Positions 47,591 to 59,200 of a stretch of DNA of 64,000 nt are shown in pieces. Location: contig CAWAPE010000014.1 of assembly GCA_963783855.1 (NCBI GenBank), positions 682,001 through 746,000 of the forward strand. Reading direction: 5' to 3'. The position numbers were made by a program, and so were the translations under genes. Within the stretch, counting starts at the first letter, position 1. Every line of letters begins with the position of its first letter. This DNA comes from JAKAGZ01 sp963783855. GTDB lineage: Bacteria > Bacteroidota > Ignavibacteria > Ignavibacteriales > Ignavibacteriaceae. Under the pieces are notes generated by a model. The model worked only from the letters and a program-made list of their open reading frames with translations. It did no database searches and had not been told where the DNA came from.

Positions 47591-48550
47591 ATGCTGTTAA
47601 AAATCCCCGGTACTAAATATTTCGAAAAAGTTTCTGAATTCAGTCTTGCAATAGTTTTCCTTTTTGAAGTGCTGATATTCTCCCAGCTGTCTCCGTTTTT
47701 CTTCTCGGCTGAAAATTTATTGAATGTAACCTTGCAGGCTTCGATTACTGCAATCATTGCGGCGGGAATGACGTTCGTAATTCTTACGGCCGGAATCGAT
47801 CTCTCAGTCGGTTCTCTTGTAGCTTTCGCCGGAGTGCTGACAACTAGCATGCTGAAAATAAATCTACCGCTTTACATTGTTTTTCCGTTAGCATTGTTCG
47901 GTGGAATTTTGTTCGGTGTTGTCTCGGGGGGAATAGCGGGTGTGTTCGTTACAAAATTCAGAATCACTCCTTTTATTGTAACCCTTGCCTTGATGACGAT
48001 CTGGCGCGGTGCCTCTTTTGTTTACACGGGCGGCCGCCCGATCTGGGAACTGCCAGATGCGTTTGCTTTTTTAGGAGCCGGGAGAATTCTTGGAATTCCT
48101 TTCCCGACCATAATAATGGTGGTTGTGTTTGTCATTTCCCATATTGTACTGACAAAAACAAAATTCGGAAGGTATGTTTACGCTGTAGGTGGTAACCTTG
48201 AGGCTGCGAGACTTGCGGGAATAAATACCAACTTTATTTTGACATCTGTTTATGTTATCTCGGGTGTGCTTTCTGCAATAAGCGGAATTCTATTAGCATC
48301 AAGAGTAAATTCAGGTCAGCCGAACGCGGGATTAATGTATGAACTCGATGTAATCGCAGCTGTGGTAGTCGGCGGAACAAGTTTATTTGGTGGAAGAGGA
48401 ACTATTATCGGAACTTTCATCGGCGCGATGCTTATAGCAGTTCTTAAAAACGGACTAAATCTTTTAAATGTGGGTTCATATATTCAGCAGATTGTTGTTG
48501 GTGTAGTTATACTGCTGGCTGTTCTGCTGGATCAGTTGAGACAGAAATAG
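47591..48550 (+). CDS. rbsC: Sugar ABC transporter permease
   Basis: A 319-residue inner-membrane permease of the RbsC/AraH group with about 8-10 helices. The family motif 'ITAIIAAGMTFVILTAGIDLSVGSLVAFAG' is in the first third (split here: IIAAGMTFVILTAGIDLSVG). 'GRYVYAVGGNLEAARLAGIN' is the ATPase-contact loop, and 'AVVVGGTSLFGGRGTIIGT' the C-terminal signature. It lies 40 bp after rbsA and 22 bp before the GH38 gene, so one operon. Confidence 0.92.
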   Translation: MLLKIPGTKYFEKVSEFSLAIVFLFEVLIFSQLSPFFFSAENLLNVTLQASITAIIAAGMTFVILTAGIDLSVGSLVAFAGVLTTSMLKINLPLYIVFPLALFGGILFGVVSGGIAGVFVTKFRITPFIVTLALMTIWRGASFVYTGGRPIWELPDAFAFLGAGRILGIPFPTIIMVVVFVISHIVLTKTKFGRYVYAVGGNLEAARLAGINTNFILTSVYVISGVLSAISGILLASRVNSGQPNAGLMYELDVIAAVVVGGTSLFGGRGTIIGTFIGAMLIAVLKNGLNLLNVGSYIQQIVVGVVILLAVLLDQLRQK

Positions 48551-48572
48551 AAATTAAATCAAAGGTATAGTA

Positions 48573-51500
48573 ATGAAATCTATAAAATACTTTCTAATCC
48601 TTTTATTATTTCCATTACTAGTTTTTGCACGGGGTAAGAAAGAAAAACCTGTTACAACAAATGTGGATAAGATCGCAAAAAAATTAACGTTCCTGAGTAC
48701 TTATTCATACGATGACTGGAAAAAGAGTCCGAATCTTTCCGGCGGAACTGTGATTGAAGGAAATCCGGCCGAAATTAATTACGATGATTCAAAATGGGGA
48801 TCTCTCGAACTTAACCAACACGTAACTGATGACTCATGCTGGCTGAGAAAAACCATCGTGCTTCCAAAACAAATATTGGGTACACCAGTTAAAGGAAAAG
48901 TTAAGCTTCTTCTTTCGGTCGATGATTACGGTTATCTCTGGATTAACGGAGAGAGCAAGGGATATTTCCCGTGGGATGGTGATTTTGTTTTAACTGAAAA
49001 TGCAAAACCGGGGGACAAATTTGTAGTTGTAATTAAAGCTATAAATACCGGCGGTCCGCTCAGGCTTATAAGAGCAGAACTCGATATGGGAGTTGTTACT
49101 CCTTTGAGACAGAAAATTCAGGACCTTGCACTGAGTCTTAGAACCGGACAAAAATTACTGAGTTTTGATACATACCAGACTAACGCGCGCGTGAGAACTG
49201 ATCCGGGAATTGATAAATCAACTCTCGATAAAAATGAAAAAATTAAATTAAATAAATTACTTCAGAACGAAGCATCAAAAATTGATGTAGATGCATTAGA
49301 GCAAGGTAATCTCGCGAAGTTTAAAAAATCTGTAAAGGAAGTAAAAGAAGCTCTCGAACCGGTTGCAAAGTTCGCGAAGAAATTTACTCTTTACTTCGAC
49401 TCAAACGCGCACATCGATGCAGCGTGGCTTTGGCGTTCCAAGGAGACAAAATTAATTTGCAGAAATACTTTTTCATCGGTGCTGCATATAATGGATGAGA
49501 AACCGATTTTCACATACACACAGAGTGCAGCACAGTATTTCCAGTGGATGCAGGATTTATATCCTGATGTTTTCAACGGGATAAAAACGAGAATAAAAGA
49601 CGGCAGATGGGAGCTGGTCGGCGGTATGTGGATTGAACCGGATTGTAATTTGCCAAGCGGTGTTTCCTGGGACAGGCAACTTCTTTATGCAAAAAATTAT
49701 TTTAAAAACCAGATGGGCGTGGATGTGAAACTCGGTTGGAACCCGGATTCGTTTGGCTACAACTGGAACATGCCAATGTTTTATAAAAACGCTGGCATTG
49801 ATGCTTTCATAACTCAAAAAATCGGCTGGAACGATACGAACGTTTTTCCTTACAGGGTTTTCTGGTGGGAATCACCGGACGGTTCCAGAATTCTTTCATA
49901 TTTCCCGTTTGATTATGTTAATACAATAACACAGTCATACCAGCTTGTCGATTGGATGAGGCAATTTGAGGCAAATACCGGTTTCAGAAATTTTATGATC
50001 TTGTTCGGTGTAGGCGATCATGGCGGTGGTCCCTCAATAGATATGATTACGAGAATCGAACACCTGATGAAAGTTTTTATCTATCCTAAAATTCAATACG
50101 GCACAGCACAAAATTATATTAACTGGTTGAAGAGCCAGGATCTTTCAAAGCTCCCTGTATGGGACGATGAACTTTATCTTGAATATCACCGCGGTACTTA
50201 CACCTCTCACGGGAAAATTAAAAAGTACAACAGGAAGATGGAAAACCTGCTTGCTGAGTCCGAAAAGTTTTCTTCTATCTCCTCTTTTTATGGGAACACG
50301 TATCCACAAAAAGATCTGCGCGATGCGTGGAAAACAGTAATGTTCAACCAGTTTCACGACATACTTCCCGGTTCAAGCATAAGGGAAGTATATATCGATG
50401 CAGTGAGCAAATATAAAAAAGCGGAAAAAATAGGAGACTATACTCTTAATTCGGCGTTGACTGATTTAAATAAAAACATTAATACTTCAGGTATAAAAGA
50501 AGGGAAGCCGCTTACAGTATTTAATTCTCTTAACTGGAATCGTACCGATATTGTAAAATTTAATTTGCCCGAAGGAGATGAAAATAATTATTCTATTTTT
50601 ACAACTGAAGGAAAAGAAATTCCATCTCAAATGGAAAGGCTTGATCGTTATACAAATCAAATAATGTTTATTGCCACAGAAGTACCATCAATGGGATACA
50701 AAACCTATGTTCTGAGAAAAGGAAAATGTTCAGTAAGTAGCAGCGAGCTTTCCGCGACTGATACTAAATTGGAAAACCAGTTTTTTAGGGTGTCAATCGA
50801 TACTTCAACCGGCTGGGTAAAGAATATTTACGATAAACGAAACAGCAAAGAAATATTTAAAAGCGAAGGCAACAAACTCCAGCTTCTGGAAGATAAACCT
50901 AAAAACTGGGATGCCTGGAATATTGGTTTAACGGGAGTGGAATATCCCTCACACTTCAGGAAAGCTGAAGTAGTTGAAACGGGACCGGTAAGGACTGTTA
51001 TAAGGTTATACCGTGATTACCTGAAGCCTGGAGTTGTAAAAGATTATCCAACTCCCAATTTCCCGTCATCATTCTTTACGCAGGATGTGATTTTATATAA
51101 TGGTCTGGACAGAATTGATTTTCAAACTAAAGTTGACTGGTGGGAAAAACATACAATGTTAAAAGTTGCTTTCCCTTTTTCGTTTAGCGATACATTGGCA
51201 ACATATGAAATACCTTACGGCTCAATTCAGCGCTCAACACAAAGAAATACAAACTGGCAGAAAGCGAGGTTCGAGGTTGCCGCTGAAAAATGGGCAGACC
51301 TGTCTGCCGACAAGGCAGGTATGACTTCAGGCGATTATGGAGTAAGTCTTTTGAATAATTCAAAATATGGTTATGATACGAAAGATAATGTTATGAGATT
51401 ATCGCTGCTGCGTTCACCCAAATGGCCGGACCCAACACAGGATATGGGAAAACATACTATTGATTACGCACTTTACCCGCATAAAGGTGATTGGAAATCT

Positions 51501-51848
51501 GCAAATACCGTTCAAAAAGGCTGGGAATATAATGAACCTTTAATTGCAGAAGTGAATAGTGTTCATCCCGGAAGTCTGCTTTTAAGTAATTCATTTATAA
51601 AACTTGATGAAGATAATCTTGTTATTACTACTGTTAAAAAGGCTGAAGATTCTAATGCGTGGATAATTCAATGGTATGACGCAGAAGGAAAGTCAACTGA
51701 AGCAACAATTACTCTGCCATCTGTTCCTAAAAAAGTGTTACAGTCAAACTTTCTGGAAGAAGACGGCAGTCCGGTGCAGTTTAATGGAAGGACTGTAAAA
51801 GTTAAAACTAAAAAGCATTCTGTAGAAACTATTAAAGTTTATTTTTAG
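48573..51848 (+). CDS. Alpha-mannosidase, glycoside hydrolase family 38, exported
   Basis: 1091 residues with a signal peptide (ends VFARGKK). An N-terminal beta-sandwich ('DDSKWGSLELNQ', 'LSVDDYGYLWING') precedes the GH38 catalytic domain. The zinc site includes His280 and Asp282 in 'YFDSNAHIDAAWLWRSKET', and the nucleophile is Asp392 in 'GWNPDSFGYNW'. 'GVGDHGGGPS' supplies another metal His. C-terminal beta domains follow. Near residue 912 an 8-residue insertion (ADKAGMTS) splits the usual 'WADLSxGDYGVSLLN'; it is encoded by a small palindrome. It is co-transcribed with rbsBAC, suggesting release of mannose-type sugars outside and import by the transporter. Confidence 0.9.
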   Translation: MKSIKYFLILLLFPLLVFARGKKEKPVTTNVDKIAKKLTFLSTYSYDDWKKSPNLSGGTVIEGNPAEINYDDSKWGSLELNQHVTDDSCWLRKTIVLPKQILGTPVKGKVKLLLSVDDYGYLWINGESKGYFPWDGDFVLTENAKPGDKFVVVIKAINTGGPLRLIRAELDMGVVTPLRQKIQDLALSLRTGQKLLSFDTYQTNARVRTDPGIDKSTLDKNEKIKLNKLLQNEASKIDVDALEQGNLAKFKKSVKEVKEALEPVAKFAKKFTLYFDSNAHIDAAWLWRSKETKLICRNTFSSVLHIMDEKPIFTYTQSAAQYFQWMQDLYPDVFNGIKTRIKDGRWELVGGMWIEPDCNLPSGVSWDRQLLYAKNYFKNQMGVDVKLGWNPDSFGYNWNMPMFYKNAGIDAFITQKIGWNDTNVFPYRVFWWESPDGSRILSYFPFDYVNTITQSYQLVDWMRQFEANTGFRNFMILFGVGDHGGGPSIDMITRIEHLMKVFIYPKIQYGTAQNYINWLKSQDLSKLPVWDDELYLEYHRGTYTSHGKIKKYNRKMENLLAESEKFSSISSFYGNTYPQKDLRDAWKTVMFNQFHDILPGSSIREVYIDAVSKYKKAEKIGDYTLNSALTDLNKNINTSGIKEGKPLTVFNSLNWNRTDIVKFNLPEGDENNYSIFTTEGKEIPSQMERLDRYTNQIMFIATEVPSMGYKTYVLRKGKCSVSSSELSATDTKLENQFFRVSIDTSTGWVKNIYDKRNSKEIFKSEGNKLQLLEDKPKNWDAWNIGLTGVEYPSHFRKAEVVETGPVRTVIRLYRDYLKPGVVKDYPTPNFPSSFFTQDVILYNGLDRIDFQTKVDWWEKHTMLKVAFPFSFSDTLATYEIPYGSIQRSTQRNTNWQKARFEVAAEKWADLSADKAGMTSGDYGVSLLNNSKYGYDTKDNVMRLSLLRSPKWPDPTQDMGKHTIDYALYPHKGDWKSANTVQKGWEYNEPLIAEVNSVHPGSLLLSNSFIKLDEDNLVITTVKKAEDSNAWIIQWYDAEGKSTEATITLPSVPKKVLQSNFLEEDGSPVQFNGRTVKVKTKKHSVETIKVYF
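51294..51320 (+). repeat. Small palindromic repeat inserted in frame in the GH38 gene
   Basis: GCAGACCTGTCTGC (51294-51307) is itself a palindrome. It overlaps ACCTG...CAGGT (51298-51302 / 51316-51320) and CTGCC...GGCAG (51304-51308 / 51314-51318). It adds residues not found in typical family members, without breaking the frame. Confidence 0.65.
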
Positions 51849-51916
51849 CCAGTTAGATAATTATGTGGAATTCATAATCTTCTCTGGTTATCTTGTTAAA
51901 AATCATATGAAGATAT

Positions 51917-53057
51917 ATGAAAAAACTATTTTTTTGTCTAGTTATTATTTCTTTTTATTCTACATCATTTGCTCAAAATGAAATCTGGAATAATCTGGAT
52001 AAGGGAAATTTCCAGGTTGGTTTTAAAGTTTTCTTCCTTTATGATTCCGCCAGAACGATAGATAAGCCCAATGGATTCCGACCTGTCCAGGTAAGTATAT
52101 GGTACCCTGCCAATAACTCAGGCAAGTCCGCGAGAATGACATATAAAGACTATTTTCTGTTAAGTGCAAAAGAAACCAATTATAAAACCTCAAAATCACT
52201 TACAGACAGTGCTGTAGTAAATTATAAAAAGCTTTTGGCGGGAAACGGAATAGTTGATAGTACTGTTGATAAATGGTTCAATACAAAAATGCTGGCCGTA
52301 AAAAATGCACAACCGATTAAAGATATATTTCCCCTGGTAGTTGTTGCACAGGGAAATTTTCATTCTGCACATCACCAGGCATTTTTATGCGAATTTCTGG
52401 CAAGTTACGGATATGTTGTTATTACAACCCCTTCCCAGACAAGAATAACAGGACAACTAACCGACGTTTCTCAGGCAGTGGCCAGTGCTGAAGAGCAGAT
52501 TGAAGATATGGAATTTGCGATTAAAGCAGTGAAGAAATTTGGCAATATCGATTTTAACAACATTGCATTGCTGGGACATAGTTTTGGCGGGCAGTTCAAT
52601 TCCATTGTTGCAGATGAAAAACAAAAACGTCAAGTGTTTAATCAGTCTGGATGGTGGGCTGGGACTGAATACCGCTGTAGATGATATTAAAAAATCACCC
52701 TTATTTAATTCAGAAAAAATGGATGTACCGTTCCTTCATTTTTATGAAGATACCGAGCAATTTTTAAAACCTGATTTCAGATTAATTGACAGCTTCAATA
52801 AATCGAAAAGATTTCTTGTTAAGATAAATGATATGCATCATTTCTATTTCTCAAGTCTCGGCCTGGTATCAGGAGCCATAAATGGATTTCATCCTTTATC
52901 CAAAAATCTTGCAGGAAAGTACAAAATGATATGTGATCTTACGCGGGACTTTCTGAATGCTGTCTTCAAAATTAAAGCTCCTGGAATGGAAAAATTAAAA
53001 CAGGAATTTTCAGCTTTTACATCAAGGAATAATTTTGTTGAATTTCAATTCGAATAA
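51917..53057 (+). CDS. Alpha/beta hydrolase (PAF-acetylhydrolase-like), exported, frameshifted
   Basis: Signal peptide ends ...STSFAQ. 'FRPVQVSIWYPANNS' near residue 55 is the start typical of PAF-acetylhydrolase/dienelactone-like enzymes. 'GNFHSAHHQAFLCEFLASYGYVV' and the nucleophile elbow 'LLGHSFGGQFNS' follow. The frame then breaks at about 52623-52629 (one extra base next to an A-run). The fold continues in the other frame as 'VKCLISLDGGLGLN' (acid strand) and 'KINDMHHFYFSSLG' (probable catalytic His). Joined, it is about 379 aa. It lies 68 bp after the GH38 gene. Substrate unknown. Confidence 0.78.
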
Positions 53058-53083
53058 ATATTAAAGTATTCCCCGGTTTTAAA

Positions 53084-54719
53084 ATGATTAAAAAAATATT
53101 GTTTGCGTCATTTCCCCTTATGTGTCTTTTGTTATTCAATTTGTCTGGTTGTGTCACTAATAAAAAATCAACAAAGCCAAAACTGATTGTTCAGCTTTCC
53201 ATCGACGGATTAAAGGCCGGTTTGCTTGAACGATATGATAAGGTTTTTAAATACGGATTTAGAAAACTTCTTGATGATGGATTAAAATTCCCAAATGCGA
53301 CAGTAGATCATGCGGTTACAGTTTCACAGGCAGGACATGTAACAATAGCTACAGGCGATCACCCGAACAGGCACGGAATTGTAGATGCCGCATTCTATTC
53401 CACTATAAATAATAAAAGAGTTTTGGTTGATTGTGTCGCAGATTCTACTGAACATATTTTAGGTTATCCCAAAAGTAAAGGTGTATCGCCAGGGAAAATA
53501 CTTACATCAAGTATTGCTGGGTGGGTTACTGATAATGATTCCAAATCAAAAAGCCTTGCTGTCGGAACCGGTTACATTTCTTCATTGCTTTATTCATATA
53601 AAAAAAACAGTGATGTATACTGGTATATGGGTGGTAAATATGTTACATCAACTTATTATAAAAAAGAATATCCCGGCTGGGTTAAATATTTTAACGATAA
53701 AGTATTGCCTGAAATGAAAAAAGCTGCAGTAACATGGGGCAATACGGTACCTGAAGAATACAAGAATTTATCACGTCCTGATCCTGCCTATTATGAAGGA
53801 GACAAAATAAACATAACTTTTCCCCATTTAATTAAGAATGAATTAGGAAAGCTATTAAAATCAGATCCTGAGAGGGCGATGAATATATGGTTTGGCTGGA
53901 CTCCTGTAAATGATGTGGCCACTTTAAAACTTGCCGAAACAGGAATAGATTCAATGAAGCTGGGACAAAGGGATGCAACTGATTATATCTCAATTGTGCT
54001 GAGCGAAGTTGATGGAAACTCACATTATTATGGTCCGCTGAGCATGGAAATATTTGATATCCTTGTAAGATTGGATAAAGCTGTTGGTGAATTCATTAAT
54101 TTTCTGGATAAAAAAGTGGGGAAAGATAATTACATTATTGCACTCACAGCAGATCACGGTTTCCCTGAAGTAGTTGAATATAAACAAGAAAAAGGTCAAT
54201 ATGCGCACAGGTTGAAAAAAGATGAAATTGAGAAATTTTTCAAAGCGATAGTAAAAGCTGAGAAAAATTATCCTGACTTATCTGATCAAAATAACAATGC
54301 AATTAAAAAAGCAGGGATGAAATTTAATTTTATTGCTGATATTTACTCATACTCAGAACTTTCAGGTAAAACAAAATCATCAGATAAATATTTACCACTT
54401 TATAAAAACTCATTCAGAAAAGACAGGATACCACGCTTACCTTTATTTTCTCTTGAAAATGCTGAATCTCCTATAGGCAAAGCCGGAGCGATGGTTAGAA
54501 TGAAAAAAGGTAGTAATGATAGATGTAGATACTGACACACACGGTTCCGTATATGATTATGACAGGAAAGTTCCGTTGATATTTTGGGGAAATAATATTA
54601 AATCCGGAACTGATAAAAAAGAAGCACACATAATGGATGTCTCGCCAACGCTGGCACATTTGGCAGGAATTCCAGTTCCTAAAAATGTTGACGGGAAACC
54701 ATTAATTACTGAAAATTAA
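53084..54719 (+). CDS. Alkaline phosphatase superfamily lipoprotein (nucleotide pyrophosphatase/phosphodiesterase type), frameshifted
   Basis: Lipoprotein signal with lipobox 'LSGC'. Metal ligands: Asp in 'VQLSIDGLKAG', Asp/His in 'ALTADHGFPEV', and the third-site His in 'DTDTHGSVYDYD'. The last lies after a frameshift at about 54505-54515, in the separate frame ending at 54719. In 'HAVTVSQAGHVTIATGDHPNRHGI' the position normally held by the nucleophilic Thr is Ser. Without the frameshifted tail the active site would be incomplete. Joined length is about 545 aa. The stop overlaps the convergent permease stop by 4 bp. It is the last gene of the sugar-uptake cluster. Confidence 0.82.
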
Positions 54720-56023
54720 TTTTGTTTATTCTTCCTGCTCCAGTAATAATAAACAGGCAGTCCCAGCGCCAGCATAATTAGCCCGGCAATTGCCTGCTCG
54801 GGTTTTTCAATAAGCGTGTTAATTACAAACCAGGTTGCAACACCGATAAATATTAATGGTGTAAACGGATAACCCAGAGTTTTATAATCTCTTTTCGTGT
54901 CAGGTAATTTCTTTCTGAAAATGAAGACACTCGCTGCGGCCAGAGCAAAAAATATCCAGTCGGTGAATACCACATAAGAAATTAAATTTTCAAATGTACC
55001 CCAGAATAAGATTAATAACACAGCCCAGGTTGATTGAATAATAATTGCGTTATACGGTGTCTGGTATCTTGGATGAACTTTTGCAATCTGCGGAAAAAAT
55101 ATTCCGTCCTTTGCCATTGCGAAATATATTCTTGGAGCGGTTAAAGTATAAATGCCGGCAGTACCAAATGTTGAAATAAAAATTGCCATTGCTATAATTC
55201 CACCTCCGACAGGGCCTAATACTGTCTTTACTGCATCAGCTGCAACGCTTGGAGAATTTGCAATAGTATTTACCGGAAGTAACATCATATAAGCAATATT
55301 AATTGCAACATATATTGCCGTAACAGATAATGCAGCTATTATCATTGCAACCGGGACATCCTTTTTGGCATTTTTTGCTTCACCCGCTGCATAAGTAGCG
55401 TGCTGCCAGCCGCCGTATGACCATAAAACACCGACCATTGCAACTGCCACACCACCGGTTACACCCGAAGGCATATCAAATGAAAAAGTTGTAACAGAAC
55501 TGCTTCCGAGAATAAATCCAACTGCAATTACCCCGAATATTCCTATTAATTTAAGAACGGTAAATACATCGCTGAAAATGCCCCCGGATTTTACGCCCAT
55601 TACATTAATTACTGTAAGAATAAATATTCCGCTTACGGCCGTAAGTTTCAGGGCAAGAGAGCTCATCGGGAAAAAATATGCCAGGTAGGTCGTAAAGGCG
55701 ACAGAAAGTGCTGCAATACCGCCCGTATTTACCACAAGAAAATAAGCCCAGCCATATAGAAACCCGACAGGTTTCCCGTAACTTTCAGAAAGAAAAACAT
55801 AAACTCCGCCAGCCTTCGGCATCAGGGCGCCAAGTTCTGCAAATGTTAAAGCACCACAAAGAATCAGTAATCCCCCTCCTAACCATATTAATAAGATTAA
55901 AGCCGGGGAGTGAATAGAATTTGCAATAATTGCGGGGGTTAAAAAAATTCCCGAGCCAATTGTTGACCCGATTGCAATCATCGTAAGATCAAAACGGGAG
56001 AGTGCTTTCTTTAGTTCGGCCAA
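54716..56023 (-). CDS. APC-family amino acid permease
   Basis: A 435-residue, 12-helix transporter. The helix-1 motif is 'IAIGSTIGSGIFLTPAIIA'. 'LSESYGKPVGFLYGWAYF' and 'WSYGGWQHATYAAGEAKN' match the LAT/SteT-like branch of APC exchangers. Unlike the APC protein at 3.1 kb it has no Usp extension; it ends with a short basic tail (YYWSRKNKQN). Substrate cannot be read from sequence. It is a single-gene unit facing the phosphatase gene. Confidence 0.88.
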   Translation of the reverse strand: MAELKKALSRFDLTMIAIGSTIGSGIFLTPAIIANSIHSPALILLIWLGGGLLILCGALTFAELGALMPKAGGVYVFLSESYGKPVGFLYGWAYFLVVNTGGIAALSVAFTTYLAYFFPMSSLALKLTAVSGIFILTVINVMGVKSGGIFSDVFTVLKLIGIFGVIAVGFILGSSSVTTFSFDMPSGVTGGVAVAMVGVLWSYGGWQHATYAAGEAKNAKKDVPVAMIIAALSVTAIYVAINIAYMMLLPVNTIANSPSVAADAVKTVLGPVGGGIIAMAIFISTFGTAGIYTLTAPRIYFAMAKDGIFFPQIAKVHPRYQTPYNAIIIQSTWAVLLILFWGTFENLISYVVFTDWIFFALAAASVFIFRKKLPDTKRDYKTLGYPFTPLIFIGVATWFVINTLIEKPEQAIAGLIMLALGLPVYYYWSRKNKQN

Positions 56024-56209
56024 TTAAGTCTCTCTTTTTTTCTTTTAATATATTAAAATATACGTGAAGTCTGAAAATATTTATTCTGACTAATAGAACT
56101 TATTCATCATAATTCTCGTTGAAGTTTAAAATAATATCTTTAAATTCTTTTTTATCAAAGCCGCATTTTCACAGGAAACAAATAAACTATTTATTTAGAA
56201 GAGGGTTAT

Positions 56210-59200
56210 ATGCTCAACCGTATAAAAAATAATCTATTTAAAATCATTTCACTATCCGCGCTAATTTTATTTCTATTGGCTGGTGAAAGTTTTTCACAAG
56301 TAATTGACACAACACTTTTTAATGGATTAAAGTATAGAAACATTGGTCCTTTCAGGGGAGGAAGAGCGGATGCAGTAACAGGTGTGCCCGGCAACAGGAT
56401 GTTGTATTATTTCGGTGCTACCGGTGGTGGCGTATGGAAAACGGAAGATGCAGGACAAACCTGGGAAAATATTTCAGACGGATTTTTCGGCGGATCAATA
56501 GGGGCGGTTGCAGTGAGTGAGTGGGACCCGAATGTAATTTATGTAGGAACCGGGGAAGAAACCCTGCGCGGAAATGTTTCGAGCGGAAACGGAGTATGGA
56601 AGTCAGTTGATGCAGGAAAGACCTGGAAACATATAGGGCTGGAAGAAACCAAACATATTTCAAGAATCAGAATTGATCCAAAGAATCCGGATATAGTTTA
56701 CGTTGCGGCAATCGGACATTTGTATGGCCCGAATGACCAGAGGGGAATATTTAAAAGTACAGACGGAGGCAAAAACTGGAAGAAGGTTTTATTTGTGAAT
56801 AATAAAGTCGGTGCTGCGGATCTGGTTATGGATCCGGCCAATTCCAGAATTCTTTACGCGAGCACCTGGAAAGTTAAACGTACTCCGTACAGCTTTGAGA
56901 GCGGGGGAGAAGGCTCAGGTTTATGGAAATCTACTGATAGCGGTGAGACATGGAAAGAAATTACAGGCAACAAAGGTTTGCCAAAAAGTACAATCGGTAT
57001 AATTGGTATTGCAGTTTCACCGGCAAACCATAACAGGGTTTGGGCGCTGGTGGAAGCGCACGGAGGCGGCTTATTTAGATCTGATGATGCCGGGGAAACA
57101 TGGCATAAGATAAATGATGAACATAAAATAACACAGCGTGCGTGGTATTTCTCGAGAATTTACGCTGACCCAAAGAACGAAGACGTGGTGTATGCTTTAA
57201 ACGTTGAATTCTGGAAATCAAAAGACGGTGGAAAAACCTTTGAAGATATCAGAACACCTCACGGGGATCATCACGATTTATGGATTAATCCGAAAGTGCC
57301 TGAAGATATAATTATTGCGGATGACGGGGGAGCCCAGATTACAGTTAACGGCGGCGAAAGCTGGAGTACATATCATAATCAACCGACTGCACAGTTTTAC
57401 AGGGTAGCTGTTGATGATCATTTCCCTTACAGAATTTATGGTGCGCAGCAGGATAATTCTTCAATAAGAATTGCAAGCAGAACTGACGGTGGAAGAATAG
57501 GTGAAAGCGATTGGGAATCAACTGCTGGTGGCGAAAGTGGGTGGATTGTTCCTGATCCAAAAGATAACGATGTAGTGTACGGTGGTTCGTATGATGGTTT
57601 AATAATTAAGCAAAATCATAAAACAAATGAATCACGCTCGGTTGATGTGTGGCCCGATAATACAATGGGATGGGCTGCAAAAGATATTAAGTACCGCTTC
57701 CAGTGGAATTTCCCGATTCAGTTTTCTATTCACGATAAAAATACTTTATACACCGCAGCCAATGTTTTATTTAAAACTACAAATGGCGGACAAAGCTGGC
57801 AGCAGATTAGTCCCGATTTAACCAGGAACGATACAACAAAACTTGGTTCTTCCGGCGGACCAATTACAAAAGACAATACTTCAGTGTAGAATATTACGGT
57901 ACAATTTTCACACTTGCAGAAAGCCCTCTAAAATCTGGAATAATATGGACGGGTTCTGACGATGGATTAATTTATTTAACCAAAGACAACGGTAAAACCT
58001 GGAATAACGTAACTCCACCGAAAGACCTCTTACCGGAATGGGCACAAATTAACAGTGTTGAAGCCGATCAGTTTAATGAAGGCGGACTTTACGTAGCCGC
58101 CACAAAATATAAATCGGATGATTTTCATCCTTATTTATTAAAGACAACGGACTTTGGGAAAAACTGGGAAAGAATAGACAAAGGAATTCCCGCAAGTCAT
58201 TTTACAAGAGTAATAAGGGAAGACCCAAAAAGAAAAGGCTTGTTGTACGCCGGCACAGAAGAAGGAATGTACATTTCATTTAATGACGGAGAAAATTGGG
58301 AACCATTCCAATTAAATCTGCCAATAGTGCCTGTAACTGACCTGGTTATAAAAAATAATGATCTTGTTGTTGCAACACAGGGAAGAGGGTTCTGGATTCT
58401 CGACGATCTTAATCCATTACGCCAGGCTTCTGAAAAGGTTGGGGACAGTAAATTATGGCTCTATAATCCGGCCCCTGCTTATAGGATGGGTGGAGGCTCT
58501 TACGGAAAATCCTTAACAGCAGGGCAGAATGCTCCAAACGGAACAATTATTCATTACTATTTTAAATCTTTACCGGATAGCAACTCAGTAAAATTAAAAA
58601 TACTGGATAATACGGGAAATGTAATCGAAACATTTTCGCCCGATGCAAAAAAGAAAAACAGGCAAATGAGTTTTGAAAAAGGAATAAATACATTCGTCTG
58701 GAATATGTATTACCCTGATGCTGAAAAATTCCCTGGGCTTATTCTCTGGTTTGGCGGAACGCGCGGTCCAAAAGCTGTTCCCGGGAAATATACGAAGCAA
58801 GACTAATTGTTGACAAAGATTCAGTAACCGTTCCTTTTGAAATTATAAAAGATCCCCGTTCTTCCGCAACGCAGGAAGATATGCAGGCACAGTTTGCCTT
58901 TATTAAATCCATAAGGGATAAACTTACAGAGACACACGAGGCAATAAAAAATATACGTGAAGCGAGGAAACAGATAAAAGAAATTAAAGAAAGAGTTAAA
59001 GACATTGCAGGTTCCGAAAAAATAAAAAGTTTTGCTGATTCACTTTTAGCTTCTATGAAAACAATTGAGGAAAGACTTTACCAGACAAAAAATCAAAGTG
59101 ATGAAGATCCGTTGAATTTTCCGGTTAGACTTAATAACAGGTTGAGTGTTGTCTCCAGTATGAGTTCAATTGGTGACAACAAACCCACTGACCAGGCTAT

